Source: Rattus norvegicus
Taxonomy: Eukaryota; Chordata; Mammalia; Rodentia; Muridae
Direction: 5' to 3'
Length of the DNA: 64,000 nt
Assembly: GCF_036323735.1 (NCBI RefSeq)
Contig: NC_086028.1
Location: 22,967,001-23,031,000, forward strand
Shown here: piece by piece, positions 23,402-34,640 of the stretch
Numbering within the stretch: the stretch's first letter is position 1
How the letters are laid out: every line of letters starts with the position of its first letter
Translations under genes and position numbers: made by a program
Notes under the pieces: model-generated
Seen by the model: only the letters and a program-made list of their open reading frames with translations
The model's database searches: none
Told to the model about the DNA's origin: nothing

Positions 23402-23665
23402 AGAAGAAAACCAGGCATAGCTGTGGGTATCTGTAGCTATGGTAATGGCGTAGTATAGACAGGAAGACTCCCATAGTTAACTGACCAGCCAGTCTACTGT
23501 ATTGGATGAGGTCCAGGTTCTATGAAGAGGGCTTGTCTTAAAAGTAAACAAACAAAAATGGATAGTGTCATCAAAAGTCACATTGTGTTGACTTCTGATC
23601 AACACATCATCACGGAAAATATATGGACACCTTCAAACACATGTACTCACACACACAAAAAAACA
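23402..23665 (+). mobile_element. B3/B4-like SINE, diverged
   Basis: 'ccaggcatagctgtgggtat' body, 'gactcccatagttaactgac' and a CA-rich 3' part with 'acatgtactcacacacacaa' resemble a decayed B3/B4 arrangement. Boundaries are approximate. Confidence 0.45.
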
Positions 23666-23729
23666 TTAACACACAATCGTCACACATCTCTACATTCCCC
23701 CCAAACACACCGCTACACAAAGTTTAAGG

Positions 23730-24535
23730 AAAGATGGACATAACATTCATGAAGTCACATGAACCTAAAGGCATGGTGGTACCCAATCACCTAATCCTAA
23801 CATAGATTCATGAGGTTGAATAGGACTTAATAGCTAGACCCAAGGCATTAGGACAACACAAAATGGAAATTACTTAGCAAAAATAAAATATTATATTTGA
23901 ATAATCACCTGAACATTATCATCTGCAAGATCTCCAGTTATATTTCTGTGTTAGAATAACCTGTTAACTTTGTCCAGGAGAATTCTCTGAACCAAACATT
24001 TTCTGAAATATCACTGACTATTTTACTAAATAATATTCCAAAAGCAAAATTAACAAATCACTAAGGACAACCCATGTCCTCTGGTAGATTCTGCATAAAT
24101 GATCTCAGTTAGCTTCCTTTCATCAAGATTTTCACCAATTAATTCATAAATATTAGCATTTCATTAACTGCACCAATATTAACATTTCATGTCAGTGGGG
24201 ATTTTAAAGCAAATTTCTAATTACATTCAAAAAGTAAAACAAGGAAAAGTTTTTTTAATAATGCTGGCATTAGCAGGCTCTAGAATTAGTTTTTTCTTGA
24301 GTACACACACATTCTAGTACAAAAATCTGCTGCTCTGAGTTTAAATGACCAAATTCAGGGGCACATTATGAATAACATATTCTGGGTACTATTAATCGGC
24401 TAGTGAATTTCAGTGCTTAGCCAAAATATTTTTATATGGCAATTTAAGCAATGAACAATTCAAATGCTCACTCAGTAGTGTTTCTGAGTATCAAAAATTT
24501 TATCATTTTGTTTCCATGATATAATAATAACTTGA
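23730..24535. other. AT-rich unassigned sequence
   Basis: Repeat-poor and AT-rich, with no gene seen. Confidence 0.5.
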
Positions 24536-24539
24536 GAAC

Positions 24540-24839
24540 AGACAAAAGAGTCAGAGACACACACCTCCTCTTGGGACTCTTTTCTGCCTCTTGAGTTGCT
24601 TTGTCTAGTCTTAATATGAGGGCTTTTGTCTGGTCTGCTTATATCTTGTTCTGTTGGGATTGTGATCTCTTGGAGACCTCCTGTTTTCTGAAGATAAAAT
24701 GGAGGGGCGTGTCATGGATCTGAGGGACTGGGAGAAGTGGAGAGAGAGAGAAAATTTTGGCTGGAATATATCACATAGGAGAAGAATCAATTTTCAATGA
24801 AAACAAACAACAAACAAACAAATAAATAAATAAATAAAT
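24540..24839 (+). mobile_element. L1 3'UTR tail (Lx-like)
   Basis: 'gacacacacctcctcttggg' and 'gggattgtgatctcttggag', a G/A-rich stretch ('gggactgggagaagtggaga'), then 'ataggagaagaatcaatttt' and an AAAC/AAAT tail (24799-24839) give the sense-strand order of an older rodent L1 3'UTR. No ORF2 precedes it, so the copy is 5'-truncated. Confidence 0.75.
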
Positions 24840-25578
24840 GCCCAGAAGTCCTTTGAGGAAACAAACATTTTATTTTTTATTTTAGTCATATGACCTGTGC
24901 ACTTCTAATTTGACTTCTACTCTTTTTTACAGCAATAACTACATGTAACTTAATTTTCTTTATACATAGAATATTATCACACCAGCAACACATTAGAATA
25001 ATGTAACGAAGTAATACTTCATGTTTTACTAATTACTTTTATAGACCATTCTTGGTAGGAAATTTGGAAGCAATGAGTTTAGAGTTTAGACTGGCATAAA
25101 TAGCTTTGCTTCTCTTTTGTCAGACACATTATAAATTTCGTGGGAATCCCTAAATAACTTAAATTTCTTTTTGAAGAACAAAATAAAACCCATTTAATTA
25201 TACCTTCACAATATTTAAATTCTGATTAATTCTTTGACATCAATTGTACTCTGCATGGACAATCATTTTTCTCAAATTTTAAATCTGCTCATGATGAAGT
25301 AATTTTTTTTCTGAAAAATTTTAGAGGGTGTGAAATTCTTTGTAAATTCTCCCTTCCTCTTTGATTCTGTCATTTGCCTAGTCCTTCATTGCATCTGAGG
25401 TTTCTCCCATGAAAAGCCTTGGGCACATGGTATGGCATACTTCTAATGGTTAACTGTTGAACTCTCACTGTAAAATTTCAATTCTAGGAATCTTTCTGTA
25501 ATATTTTACCGAGTTTACACACCTCTGCTTTTGTCTCAGATGGCCTTTCATTCCTTAGATTCTCAGTGCTGAATTACG
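24840..25578. other. AT-rich unassigned sequence
   Basis: No gene or named repeat. Confidence 0.5.
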
Positions 25579-25581
25579 GTG

Positions 25582-25625
<44 letters not shown>

Positions 25626-25647
25626 TACACGTGTGCATACGCGTGTG
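25579..25647. repeat. 69-bp perfect alternating purine-pyrimidine run, (GT)n plus mixed end
   Basis: (GT)n with one GC step runs into GTACGTACACGTGTGCATAC and GCGTGTG without breaking purine-pyrimidine alternation. It contains the 12-bp palindrome GTGTACGTACAC at 25619-25630. Confidence 0.97.
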
Positions 25648-25983
25648 AATTTTATTCTATTTTGCCCACCTCTCAGAAGAAGCTACATCTGAGACTCAAA
25701 ATAGGGGTGCATCTGTCTTGTTCCATTGTTGGGTAGAGAGAAATGTTTTGCCCATAACTGGAGCTTTGTAAGTAAATAGAGGGTGATTGCTGGAACTCAG
25801 AATACAGAGGGTGATTAAATGTTCAACACATAAGAACATGCTTACTGTGAGACTTGACTTGTTATGCCCTGGCAGAACATGACCGCAACTAACCAGATAT
25901 TTGACTGTTCACAGAAATCTTCCACAGTATTCCAAATCTTCTATAATGTTCAATTACATTTAGCATAAACACAGAAAATAGCA
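25648..25983. other. Unassigned sequence
   Basis: No gene or named repeat. Confidence 0.5.
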
Positions 25984-26103
25984 GGCTGGGGATAAGAATT
26001 CATGCCTTTAAGCCCAGCATTCTGCAAGCAGATCTCTGTGAGTTTGAGGCCAGCCTGGTCTGCATAGCAGTTTTAGGCCAGTAGGGCCTATATAAAAAGA
26101 ACC
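25984..26103 (+). mobile_element. B1 SINE
   Basis: 'gctggggataagaattcatg', 'cctttaagcccagcattctg' and 'gagtttgaggccagcctggt' are in B1 order on the plus strand. The 3' end is diverged. Confidence 0.88.
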
Positions 26104-26126
26104 AGGTGTAATAGTTCTGTCTAATT

Positions 26127-26217
26127 GGGGCTGGAAAGAAAGCTCACAGATTAGTAGTGTGTTTGGTTCTTACATCCTTGCAGAGGATCCCGTTTGAATG
26201 TCATCACATACACAGAT

Positions 26218-26263
<46 letters not shown>

Positions 26264-26283
26264 ACGCACACGCACACACACAA
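26127..26283 (+). mobile_element. B2/B3-type SINE with (CA)n tail
   Basis: 'ttggggctggaaagaaagct' head and a 'gaggatcccgtttgaatgtc' B-box region, ending in a CA microsatellite with GCAC interruptions (26219-26283). It follows the B1 directly. Confidence 0.7.
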
Positions 26284-26529
26284 AATTAAATATATATAAT
26301 TTATATTCAAATCTGCTATGTTTTACAGAGCATGAGAATCACTGCTGCTCCCTCAAAATCTAAATACTGACTCCTTGAGAAAATGCAGATCTGCAGATGT
26401 ACAAGCTGGTAGCTTTAAATTTTTAAGATTTTCATGTCAGTTTATCAAATTGCAGCAAGAAAGAAATCTACATTTAGCCTGGTCAAACACTGCAAATCTA
26501 ATACCTCACCATTTTTTCCCTATTAATTA
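26284..26529. other. Unassigned spacer
   Basis: No gene or named repeat. Confidence 0.5.
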
Positions 26530-27200
26530 ATCTAGACTTTTCGCGAGCACCAAGAGGGTGGAGATGAAAACGCAGAAAGCTATTCAGCGACTCCTTCCTT
26601 TGGATCGGCGTTGTAGGCAAAGCCAGTAACTGCCATCCTGATTGACTGAGAGCAACAGAAAATCCCCGAGGCCTTCTGGTTCAGTTGGGATTGTAATGAT
26701 AGACTAGCAAGATAAAAACCTGCCGGAACACTAGCTTGAGCTGTATGACAATGCCCTCCCCAAGAAGATACGGCGCTGTGTGGATGAATATAGATTGGAA
26801 ATGTGGATCCTGTCAGCAGCAGTGATTTCACTCAGTAAGCCTATATGCTAGGAGGATGCTGTGTCTGCTCAGGGTGAAGACTCCGGCAATGTGTGAAAAA
26901 TTCCTTTTCGCAGCTGGAAACACTCATGTGTCTCGTTGGAGGAGTGGGAGCTTGGGGGATGGTGGTGGTCAATCATCACTCTGCAGCCCAGGGAAACAGG
27001 GATGGAAAAGCCTGTCCTTATTAGAGGAGAAGGGGTTTGTCTTGGCCTAATCCTAGGGCACGTGGAAGGATTCACACAACACTCAAAAATCAAACCTCTA
27101 CCTAGGATTCCGGGAACCCTCTCTGACTGCACCCTGATGCCACGGTAATCAATTTTCCTCTCCTCCACCGAGATCACTCGGTTGTCATCATTTTCATTAT
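26530..27200. promoter_or_regulatory. Candidate conserved noncoding element or untranslated exon region
   Basis: A repeat-free block with unusually many CpGs for this window (near 26542-26571, 26588, 26608, 26668, 26723, 26772, 26883, 26910, 26934, 27060, 27110, 27142 and 27179). The five short overlapping frames on both strands have no shared domain, so coding is unlikely. Enhancer, lncRNA exon or distal promoter are all possible. Confidence 0.35.
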
Positions 27201-28146
27201 TTCTCAGACCGAGTCTCTCCTCTTGACATTCCTGAGAAGAAAATTTACTCTCTCAAAGTGCAGAGGCTCTGGTATCCTTCTTTTTAAACTCTTCTCCAAA
27301 TCAGAGACTTGAAAGTAAAACAGAAATTTCTACATAAGGTGACCAGAGTGATGATGAAAACCCCGACTTTGGAATTAGAGGATAGTGACGAGTCTCATTC
27401 TAAAGTCTTCGCCATCCTCGAGACATGACGTAGATTTCATGATATAAATAGTATAAAATGAGAAACATGGACCACCTCTAAATGTTAATTGATAGCACTA
27501 TTATTACCAGGAACACAGTGGAGCCATCAGAACCACCTCCCAGTAGCATGCATAGTTCTTTTTTTCTACGTACGTTGTACAGTATCAAGCTGAAGGGTGT
27601 CAATTGCTAAGCTTTCTTATTTAAGAGAAGGAGCCGGGCATAGAGTAAAAGTTCACCTGAACATTTCACAGCAAATTGGGAATGCATACATTTGGACCTT
27701 CACCTTAGAGAAAAGGTGGGGGAAAGTCCTTTCCGTGACACGACTCTGAAGATGTTCTGACATTTGGAATGAGAATGAAATATTTTTTCACTAAAAATTA
27801 AACTGTCATTGGACTCTGTACCTGTGGGACATGTGTAATTCAGTTCTAGCAATTCAATGGTAATTGTTAGTCCGTCTACAATATAAATGAAATCTTTTTG
27901 CACTTCATCTTGCCAGTGGAATGGATGGCTTCTTTTTTTTTTAACCTAATATCAGAATACTAATATTGCATGGGCTAACTATCAGCCTTGGTTGATGGGT
28001 ATTTGTTGATAGTGTATGAATATGATGGTATTTTGACATTACCTACACTATATCTAAATTATGTACAGAGTTTGTAATCCTTCTCTGTTCATTTACTGAT
28101 TTTGTGACAGATGACTGAAGAGTGAACTTTGATAGTCTTTAGGTCC
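27201..28146. other. Unassigned sequence
   Basis: Repeat-poor. No gene or named element. Confidence 0.5.
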
Positions 28147-28327
28147 CAGAGGTTCTCAACCTGTGGGCTGTGACCTTTTTGACAAGCTTCTGACATTTAA
28201 AACATTTACCTTGTTACTCATAGAAAGAGTTAATTGAAGTTATGAAGTAACAATAAGAATAGTTTTATGCTCAGGATTACCACAACATGAGGGACTGTAT
28301 TAAAAATGGGTTGAGAGCCATTGGTTA
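28147..28327 (+). mobile_element. hAT-type nonautonomous DNA transposon relic (URR1/Charlie-like)
   Basis: Terminal inverted repeats are readable: CAGAGGTTCTCAACCTGTGG at the left and GGGTTGAGAGCCATTGG at the right (reverse complement CCAATGGCTCTCAACCC). The internal text 'gaagttatgaagtaacaata' and 'accacaacatgagggactgt' fits this mammalian MITE-like family. There is no transposase. The flanking 8-bp duplication is not clean. Confidence 0.85.
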
Positions 28328-28389
28328 AGGTAAGTTATTCTAAATAGATTTCTCAGAGAGATTTAAGGGAGGCTCTTCTCATCTTGTTA

Positions 28390-28560
28390 TTACAATTTTT
28401 CTTTTGATTATACATTATTTTCTCATAACTATGTCCAGATCATGCTTTTCCCTTCCCGCACACCTCCGTACCCCTCTAACTCCCCTACTCTCGTGATCTG
28501 CTTCCTGTATCTCTCAGTAAAAAAGAACAGGTTTCTAAGACATAACAATCCAACGTGACA
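28390..28560 (-). mobile_element. L1-derived fragment, probably reverse strand
   Basis: C/T-rich text ('cccgcacacctccgtacccc', 'tcccctactctcgtgatctg', 'tctctcagtaaaaaagaaca') is characteristic of reverse-complemented rodent L1 untranslated sequence. The call rests on resemblance only. Confidence 0.4.
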
Positions 28561-28817
28561 AAATACACATTTTTGTTTTCATTTCCTTTTGTTTTCTATA
28601 TAAATTCTTTCTGGGACCTTTAAATCTTAGACATTAAGAATTAAATACTATAATAGCATTTAACATGAATTTTGTTTTACATAAAAGTAAGTAATTCATT
28701 TTACAGAGAAGGATATTTTAGTTTGTTTTCTCCATGAATTATGTATGCAGGTTAACAAAAAAAAAAGATGCCATGCTAGCTTTGAACACAGCGATGGATT
28801 CTTTCATTGATTTCCTT

Positions 28818-28925
28818 ATAGACAAGTGTCTCACCATGTATCACTGGCTGGCCCAGAAGAACTTGCTCCATAGAATAGGCTTGCCTTGCATTTACAGTAG
28901 TTCTCTTGCTTTCATTTCTGGAGGG
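28818..28925 (-). mobile_element. Old B1-family SINE fragment, reverse orientation
   Basis: 'agacaagtgtctcaccatgt' and 'atcactggctggcccagaag' are the diverged reverse complement of the B1 3' half. Confidence 0.65.
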
Positions 28926-28929
28926 ATAC

Positions 28930-29730
28930 TGTTGACGATATGCATCAGTACATGCAACCTAGATGTACTGTCTTTTATACACTTATATTACTCATCTTTG
29001 GATTTTACAGACCCTAAAACATAACCCTGGCCAAGAAGGTAATGGTATGAAGGACTAAATACATAAGCATCATGGGGCATGGCTGGGTGAAGTCTAGATC
29101 TAAATTATTGTAATGCTTCTTGAACTGTTCTGTGTCCAGAAAGCAATTACCCAACACTTATGAAAGTGCATAGTTGATGTCTCATGTCTGAGATGGAGGT
29201 TCTTCAACTGTAAGATCTCACAGAGGTTGATGACATTTGATGGCTTATGACGTATGATAGGCAAGAACTTAGATCACCCAGGGCAAGAGTGTAAGTTGAA
29301 ATGGTACATGATCTGGGGGATGGCCATGAACACACCAAAAATATGTCCAAAGAGAGCAGTGTAAAGGACAAAATCCTACAAATTACAGAAAACAACAAGA
29401 ACTCAAATGAGAAAAATAGCCATTCTTGGAAGAAATGGAATTTTTAGTAGAATATGGACTGGTGAAACAAGGCCAGATGGTGTTAAAAGTCAAAGCATGG
29501 GAAAAGGACTAAAGTCCCTGTACAGCGAGTGATTAGAGGATGGACTCAGTTTCCTGCTAGTCTTTCTCAAATAAAAGTATTGTGACTATCTTCTCATCCT
29601 ATTTCTCAAATATTGTTGAGTGAATGTCTTCAACTTTTATGAAAAACCAATGTTTAATTTTTTTTTTTACATAGGCAGTGCTTTCTTTGGCCCACTTAAA
29701 AAAATTCCGGTTTGTCCTATAATTACCAAG
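28930..29730. other. Unassigned sequence
   Basis: No gene. 29040-29420 may be LTR-derived but shows no diagnostic ends. Confidence 0.4.
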
Positions 29731-29827
29731 TTTTTTTTTTTTTTTACTTTGTCGGAGCTGGGGACCGAATCCAGGGCCTCGCGCTTGCTAGGCAAGCGCT
29801 CTACCACTGAGCTAGATCCCCAACCCC
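29731..29827 (-). mobile_element. ID SINE (BC1-type), reverse orientation
   Basis: The body (29753-29827) is a full ID unit on the minus strand with A box TAGCTCAGTGGTAGAGC and B-box region GGATTCGGTCC. The T-rich tail is at 29731-29752. TTTACTTT occurs on both sides (29743 and 29828), but a clean target-site duplication cannot be separated from the T-rich tail. Confidence 0.95.
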
Positions 29828-30221
29828 TTTACTTTTTTTCTAATGTCATAGTTTGGGTATCTTTTCTTTTTAGTCCATTTTTCTATTTGGCACTTATGGA
29901 TTTGTGCTAAGTAGTGGTTTCATACCACTCAATGAGACTAAGTTTCAAAACCCCATGTAGATGTGAGAAATATTTGAATAGCTCTTGTACAATGATATAG
30001 TGAAAGTCAAGCAAGGTAATCAGCAGCCTCATTCATGGAACATAAAAACTAAAAACATGATGGACTGTCTATTGGTCTCATCTGTGTTTAGATCTTGCAC
30101 TATTAAATCAGAAATATCACAAAGCACCAAAAATAGACAAGGAAGTACATACAACTGTGGAATGCTAACAACAGAATTAGTCTTCCCCTGTGAGAGCTCC
30201 CAAATTGGTTATTCAGTGCCA
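29828..30221. other. Unassigned sequence
   Basis: No gene or named repeat. Confidence 0.5.
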
Positions 30222-30223
30222 AC

Positions 30224-30395
30224 TGGTGTGTGTGTGTGTGTGTGTATGTGTGTGTGTGCTTGCACGCGTGTGTGCGTGTGTGCATGATGTTATATGGACT
30301 TAACAGGTTATTTATATATTTATATATAAATATATATCATATATTTATATACTATATAAATATATTTAAATATAAATATATTTATATATTTAGAC
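30224..30395. repeat. (GT)n microsatellite followed by AT-rich palindromic tract
   Basis: GT/GC units to about 30287, then from 30310 a series of TATATTTATATA-type units that can fold on themselves. Confidence 0.93.
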
Positions 30396-30539
30396 ACATA
30401 TTTACTGAATTCTATCTTTATTTCTATGTGTATCTCTATATATCAACAATTAAAAAATAGAAGGCATGAATTTGAGAGAGAGCAGAGGCTTTTGAGAAAG
30501 AACATGGGAATAGTTGAAGTGAGAAAAGAGAAGTGGGAA

Positions 30540-31035
30540 ATTATATAATTTAATTAAAACACAGCAGGATGTTATTACATACCTGCTAGAAATGTCAAAA
30601 ATAAATTTTGAAGATATCCCATGTTGGCAGGAATGTACAGTAACCAGAATATCTGTACTGTACGTTTGGAATATGCAGAAAATGGTAAGATGCTCCTCAC
30701 ACACTTGAACACACATCTCCCTGTTTAGCATTTCCACTGCTAGGTATTGAGACAGAGGAAACAAGTATCCTCACCAAGGAATTCACACAAGACTTCTCGT
30801 AGTGATTTTACTAGCGTTTTTCCTGGATTGGAAATAACACAAGCATACTTAAAGAACAATGGACTCACACAGTGAAGTAGTTTGGTTAAATGGGACACAC
30901 CCAGCAGTGCAAAGGAACTGCTATGGATAACAACCTGGATGAAAGTAAAAACCATTACCCTGAGTGAAACACGTAAGACGCAGAATCCACAGGTGAAATT
31001 CCTTTTACTTGGCTTGTGCAAGTGGGACATTTAAC
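30540..31035 (+). mobile_element. Decayed L1 ORF2 3' portion
   Basis: The mammalian L1 order is visible: 'ttggcaggaatgtacagtaa', 'gcatttccactgctaggtat', 'ggatgaaagtaaaaaccatt', 'accctgagtgaaacacgtaa'. Many substitutions and frameshifts show a very old, inactive copy. Reverse-strand frames here are not genes. Confidence 0.7.
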
Positions 31036-31300
31036 CTACACCTAGCCAGTCCCAATTGAAGTAACATTGTTCTTTATGTTACCTGAGTGCTGCCCACACG
31101 TACATTGCTGTTTCAGTACCACACGGTAACCAACTGCACCACAGGAGAACACTAATTCTTTATCTTAGAAGATGAATTGTAATGTTCTGGAATTATATGC
31201 ATATAGTATTTTCTCTATTATTAAATGTTTTACAGAGTGTTCACAGTTCCCATATTCCTTAAACTGTACATTTCTTTAGTATACACGTGAAGTGGCAACT
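31036..31300. other. Unassigned sequence
   Basis: No feature named. Confidence 0.45.
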
Positions 31301-31740
31301 TCTCGTTTCTTTGGAAAGTTACTCATGTCAAGTGATGTTTTGCTGGGGCACACATGTGGAAGGCTGTCTTGCTGAAGCAGATATAGGTGTAGAGATGTTT
31401 TAATAGAGCAAACATGTGAAAGGACGCTTGACGAAGGAGAGTAAATATGACCCCACAGATAATGGGAGAAAAACACTGAGCTTTGGTTTGGTTTGCTCTG
31501 CCTTGCTCTTCTTCAGTAAGTACACCATGTATTGGTTTGCCTTGTATAGCATTGTTGAGCTCAACTTGTGTTAATGCTACCATTGAGAGAAACTGGTCCA
31601 AGAACTGCTTGTGAAATTCCTGCAGCAGGTTGCTACTGGACTAAACTGTTGACAAGAAGATTGAGCTCAGTCCCAAAAACTATTGCTGAACAGATCTACT
31701 TCCCCTATATCCTAATACATAAGTTCCTTCTAAATTTATA
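31301..31740. mobile_element. Rodent LTR-like repeat with imperfect 60-bp tandem units
   Basis: Two imperfect units start with GATGTTTT at 31334 and 31394, each followed by an ACATGTG(G/A)AAGG element and a CTTG(C/A)NGAAG element. The reverse-strand frames show the same repetition at the protein level. The rest of the block has an ERV-LTR texture, but I cannot name the family. Confidence 0.4.
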
Positions 31741-32232
31741 ACACAGGAAAGGAATCATTAATTACAGACAAAGTGTTGTTTCAATAGATCTGTTGATCAA
31801 ACTCTTAGATCAGAGTGAAGAAAACTGGAAAGATTTCATAATGATTTGAAATAAAATTAAAACATTGTAGTCTTGTTGGTGCTGCTTAATTCAGCAAAGA
31901 CTTAACCAGATCGTCAATACAATAAAAAAAAATAGTGAAAGAAGATAAAATAGCATTTGTTGTATCAAGAATGACCTAAAAAATGATCAGCAATGCTCTT
32001 TAACACAAGAAATTCATAGCCACTGTGTACATGCTTAAACCCGTAAAAATTGAAGCAGAAATTTCTTTGGGTCCCTCAATTCTCTTTGTGGTATATTGGG
32101 GTTGTTTGTTTTCTGGATGATAGGTTTTGGTTTCAGCCTATAATAATTCTAGTCCATGGTACTACTGTTAAATGTCAAGTGCATATCTGGTTAAAATCAT
32201 CTTATGAAATTTATTATCAGCAAAATTTATTG

Positions 32233-32235
<3 letters not shown>
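31741..32235. other. Unassigned sequence
   Basis: No gene or named repeat. Confidence 0.5.
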
Positions 32236-32295
<60 letters not shown>

Positions 32296-32296
32296 A
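32236..32296. repeat. (CT)n microsatellite
   Basis: About 29 CT units. It abuts the tail side of a reverse B1, so it is probably the expanded tail. Confidence 0.97.
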
Positions 32297-32304
32297 GTTG
32301 CTTG

Positions 32305-32452
32305 GTTGTTGTTTGGGGACAGAGTTCCCCTGTGTAGCTATGGTGAGCTAGAATTCACTCTTTCGACTAGGCTAGCTTTGAGCTCACAGAGATCGACCTT
32401 CCTCTGCCTCCCAAATGCTAGTCATAATGGCGTGTACCCCCAGTACTCAGCT
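32305..32452 (-). mobile_element. B1 SINE, reverse orientation
   Basis: 'gacagagttcccctgtgtag', 'gagctcacagagatcgacct' and 'ctctgcctcccaaatgctag' are the reverse complement of B1 with moderate divergence. Confidence 0.88.
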
Positions 32453-32819
32453 ACTCTCTTCCATTCAGTCAATGAAACATGTGTTAGGTGTTTTTGAGAG
32501 GATTTGAGGAAAAATGTTATTTATGTTCCTGAGATTCAGACACCTTTAAGTTAACAAGGGAAGAAGCCTTGGAGGTACCCTCGGCACTCCATACTCAAAC
32601 TCTCTAGCCAGCAGCGCTCTGGTCTCTCCTCCTTCAGTGCTGCCTTCGTCCTTCTTACCACAGAGCTTTTCGTCGGCAGTCGCTTTTCACAGGCTCCTAT
32701 GTGAAATAATAGTTTCCCTAGAACTTCTGCCTTTAAAATGAAATGTTACCCAAAATATTCCACCATTAAGCATTCTCAGAAAGCTCCTAGGCTAGTGCCC
32801 AATCTTGGGAGCAACAAAA

Positions 32820-32820
<1 letters not shown>
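32453..32820. other. Unassigned sequence, partly CpG-retaining
   Basis: 32560-32700 has several CpGs (near 32581, 32614, 32648, 32670, 32674 and 32682) and no repeat; function not assignable. Confidence 0.45.

Positions 32821-32868
<48 letters not shown>
32821..32868. repeat. (CA)n microsatellite
   Basis: Uninterrupted CA dinucleotides. Confidence 0.98.
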
Positions 32869-32869
<1 letters not shown>

Positions 32870-32871
<2 letters not shown>

Positions 32872-33940
32872 ATGATTCAAGATTGGCAGGGGTTAGAGTG
32901 ACCTTGCATAGCAACTGCTGTTGTATCTGAGATAACCAGTAAGAACTTACTTTAGACTCCCTATTTAGCTGCTCGGTTTTGTGACACTTTTGAAATCTGG
33001 GTCATGCTGAGGCCTTCGAGAACGAAGCACATGTAGAGAAGCCATTTTCTAATACTGTTAGGGAGTACATATTTTAACCTATGACACGCTTCATTTGCTA
33101 GTAGTACACTATTCTTCGGAGAATTGAGAGAGATTTTAAGTGGGATGTCCTATTCTTCTCATTAATTTTCAGAATTAGAGAGGTCAAATATGTTGGACTT
33201 GGTGCAAATATTTTATCTTTCTTCATTGTAATTCGCCAAAATGGATTGCGTGTCTGTAAGAGATGTGCATCCTGCAAAGAGATTAAAACATACAATTACA
33301 GAGAGGTTCTTATGCTTATGAAAATATAGGACGATTTTTCCTAGGAAGTTTCCCTTAAGTGGGAAATATTTGAGAAAATTTTACATAACAATTTTGAAAG
33401 GTGTGGACCTATGAAAATATGATGCTCAGAATTTCTTAATTTCTGTTTCTCAGATTAGTTATGTTCACTATGGAATAAATAATAGTACTAATGCCTGCCA
33501 CATACATATGCTGTGAGGAATGGGTAAATTGATATAAAATGTTTGGAATGGTGCCTTCTAGTAATAGCTAGCAAATATGTCCCATTATTAGTGGAGTGTA
33601 TTCTAGTATATCCTAGTAGTGGCTTTATCTAATTGAAACCTCATACACACACTGGATTTGTGCATTAATGTGCATTAAGTTATGTTTAAATCTACAAATG
33701 CACTGTTCTTGAATCCAAGACACCTTAACGCACAATTCTAGCTAAATTGTATTATTTCTTCTTCTGTAGCCGATGTAGTTCACTTAACTGCCTGCCAAAA
33801 TTTATGTACACAACCATGAAGCTCTTTCCCATAGACATTTTTATCGCTATCCCTTCTTCTGAAAGAACTAGAAGATAATTATTTGTCTGCAGTAAACACC
33901 TACACTCTCGTTTCTCACATAATATAGCTTTATTAGTTGT
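32870..33940. other. Unassigned sequence
   Basis: Repeat-poor and AT-rich. 33100-33300 is unique with isolated CpGs. No gene. Confidence 0.5.
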
Positions 33941-33941
33941 C

Positions 33942-34182
33942 TCCTTCCCTTTCCCTCTCCCTCTCCCTCTCCATCTCCCTATTCCTCTCCTCCTCCTTCT
34001 CCTTCTCCTTCTCCTTCACCTTCTCCTTCTCCTTCTCCTCCTCCTCCTCCTTCACCTTCTCCTTCTCCTTCTCCTTCCTCCTCCCCCTCCTCCTCCCCCT
34101 CCTCCTCCTCCTTCTCCTTCTCCTTCTCCTTCTCCTTCTCCTTCTCCTTCTCCTTCTCCTTCTCCTTCTCCTTTTCCTTCTT
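33942..34182. repeat. Polypyrimidine (CCCTCT)n/(CTT CTC)n tract
   Basis: About 240 bp of C/T with only four isolated A bases, organised as CCCTCT units, then CTTCTC triplets with a duplicated 'tccttcaccttctccttctc' module. The Leu/Ser/Phe frame over it is a repeat translation. Confidence 0.97.
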
Positions 34183-34395
34183 GGCTTTTTAAGAGCTCTC
34201 TAGTTCTCAACCTGGTACATAGATAGCCCGCTCTGAAATCTTTAATTACCGATCACACTATACTCCTAATTTTTGCTTCTTGCTCTATTCATCCAAGGCT
34301 GATTTGTGTCTTCTGTCAGGGTCCCTACAGACAAAACTGCTTCTCAATTAACATACACCCCCCACCCACTGATTTATATAAAAAAGCTTCCTATT
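34183..34395. other. Unassigned spacer
   Basis: No feature named. Confidence 0.45.
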
Positions 34396-34399
34396 CTGG

Positions 34400-34640
34400 A
34401 AAAAATGCCACTTAGAAAGGCTGTTAATCACCACGTGCTTGTTCTGAGCTGCATTGTTCTGGATTGTCTCCTGCTGCTGGATTGTACGCTCAGCGGGGCA
34501 GAGCTTTTGTTCGTCTCGCCCAGTCTATTGTTCCAAGTGGTGAACCCTGATGGCACCATGGAAAACACAAACAATGGCTCTTTCTACATTTTACCACTTT
34601 AACTGTCAAATGGGATGGTAAAAAGCACAATTCACAGAAG
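34400..34640. promoter_or_regulatory. Candidate conserved noncoding element or noncoding exon
   Basis: Repeat-free, balanced composition with retained CpGs (34434, 34489, 34494, 34512, 34517) and repeated CTGGATTGT motifs at 34459 and 34477. Overlapping frames on both strands have no domains. Confidence 0.3.

Noticed and set aside
29743..29835. 8-bp TTTACTTT as target-site duplication of the ID at 29753
   Set aside because: One copy lies inside the T-rich tail, so the match may be fortuitous.
30310..30395. Structured RNA suggested by self-complementary TATATTTATATA units
   Set aside because: Any AT-rich microsatellite folds this way; no specific structure.
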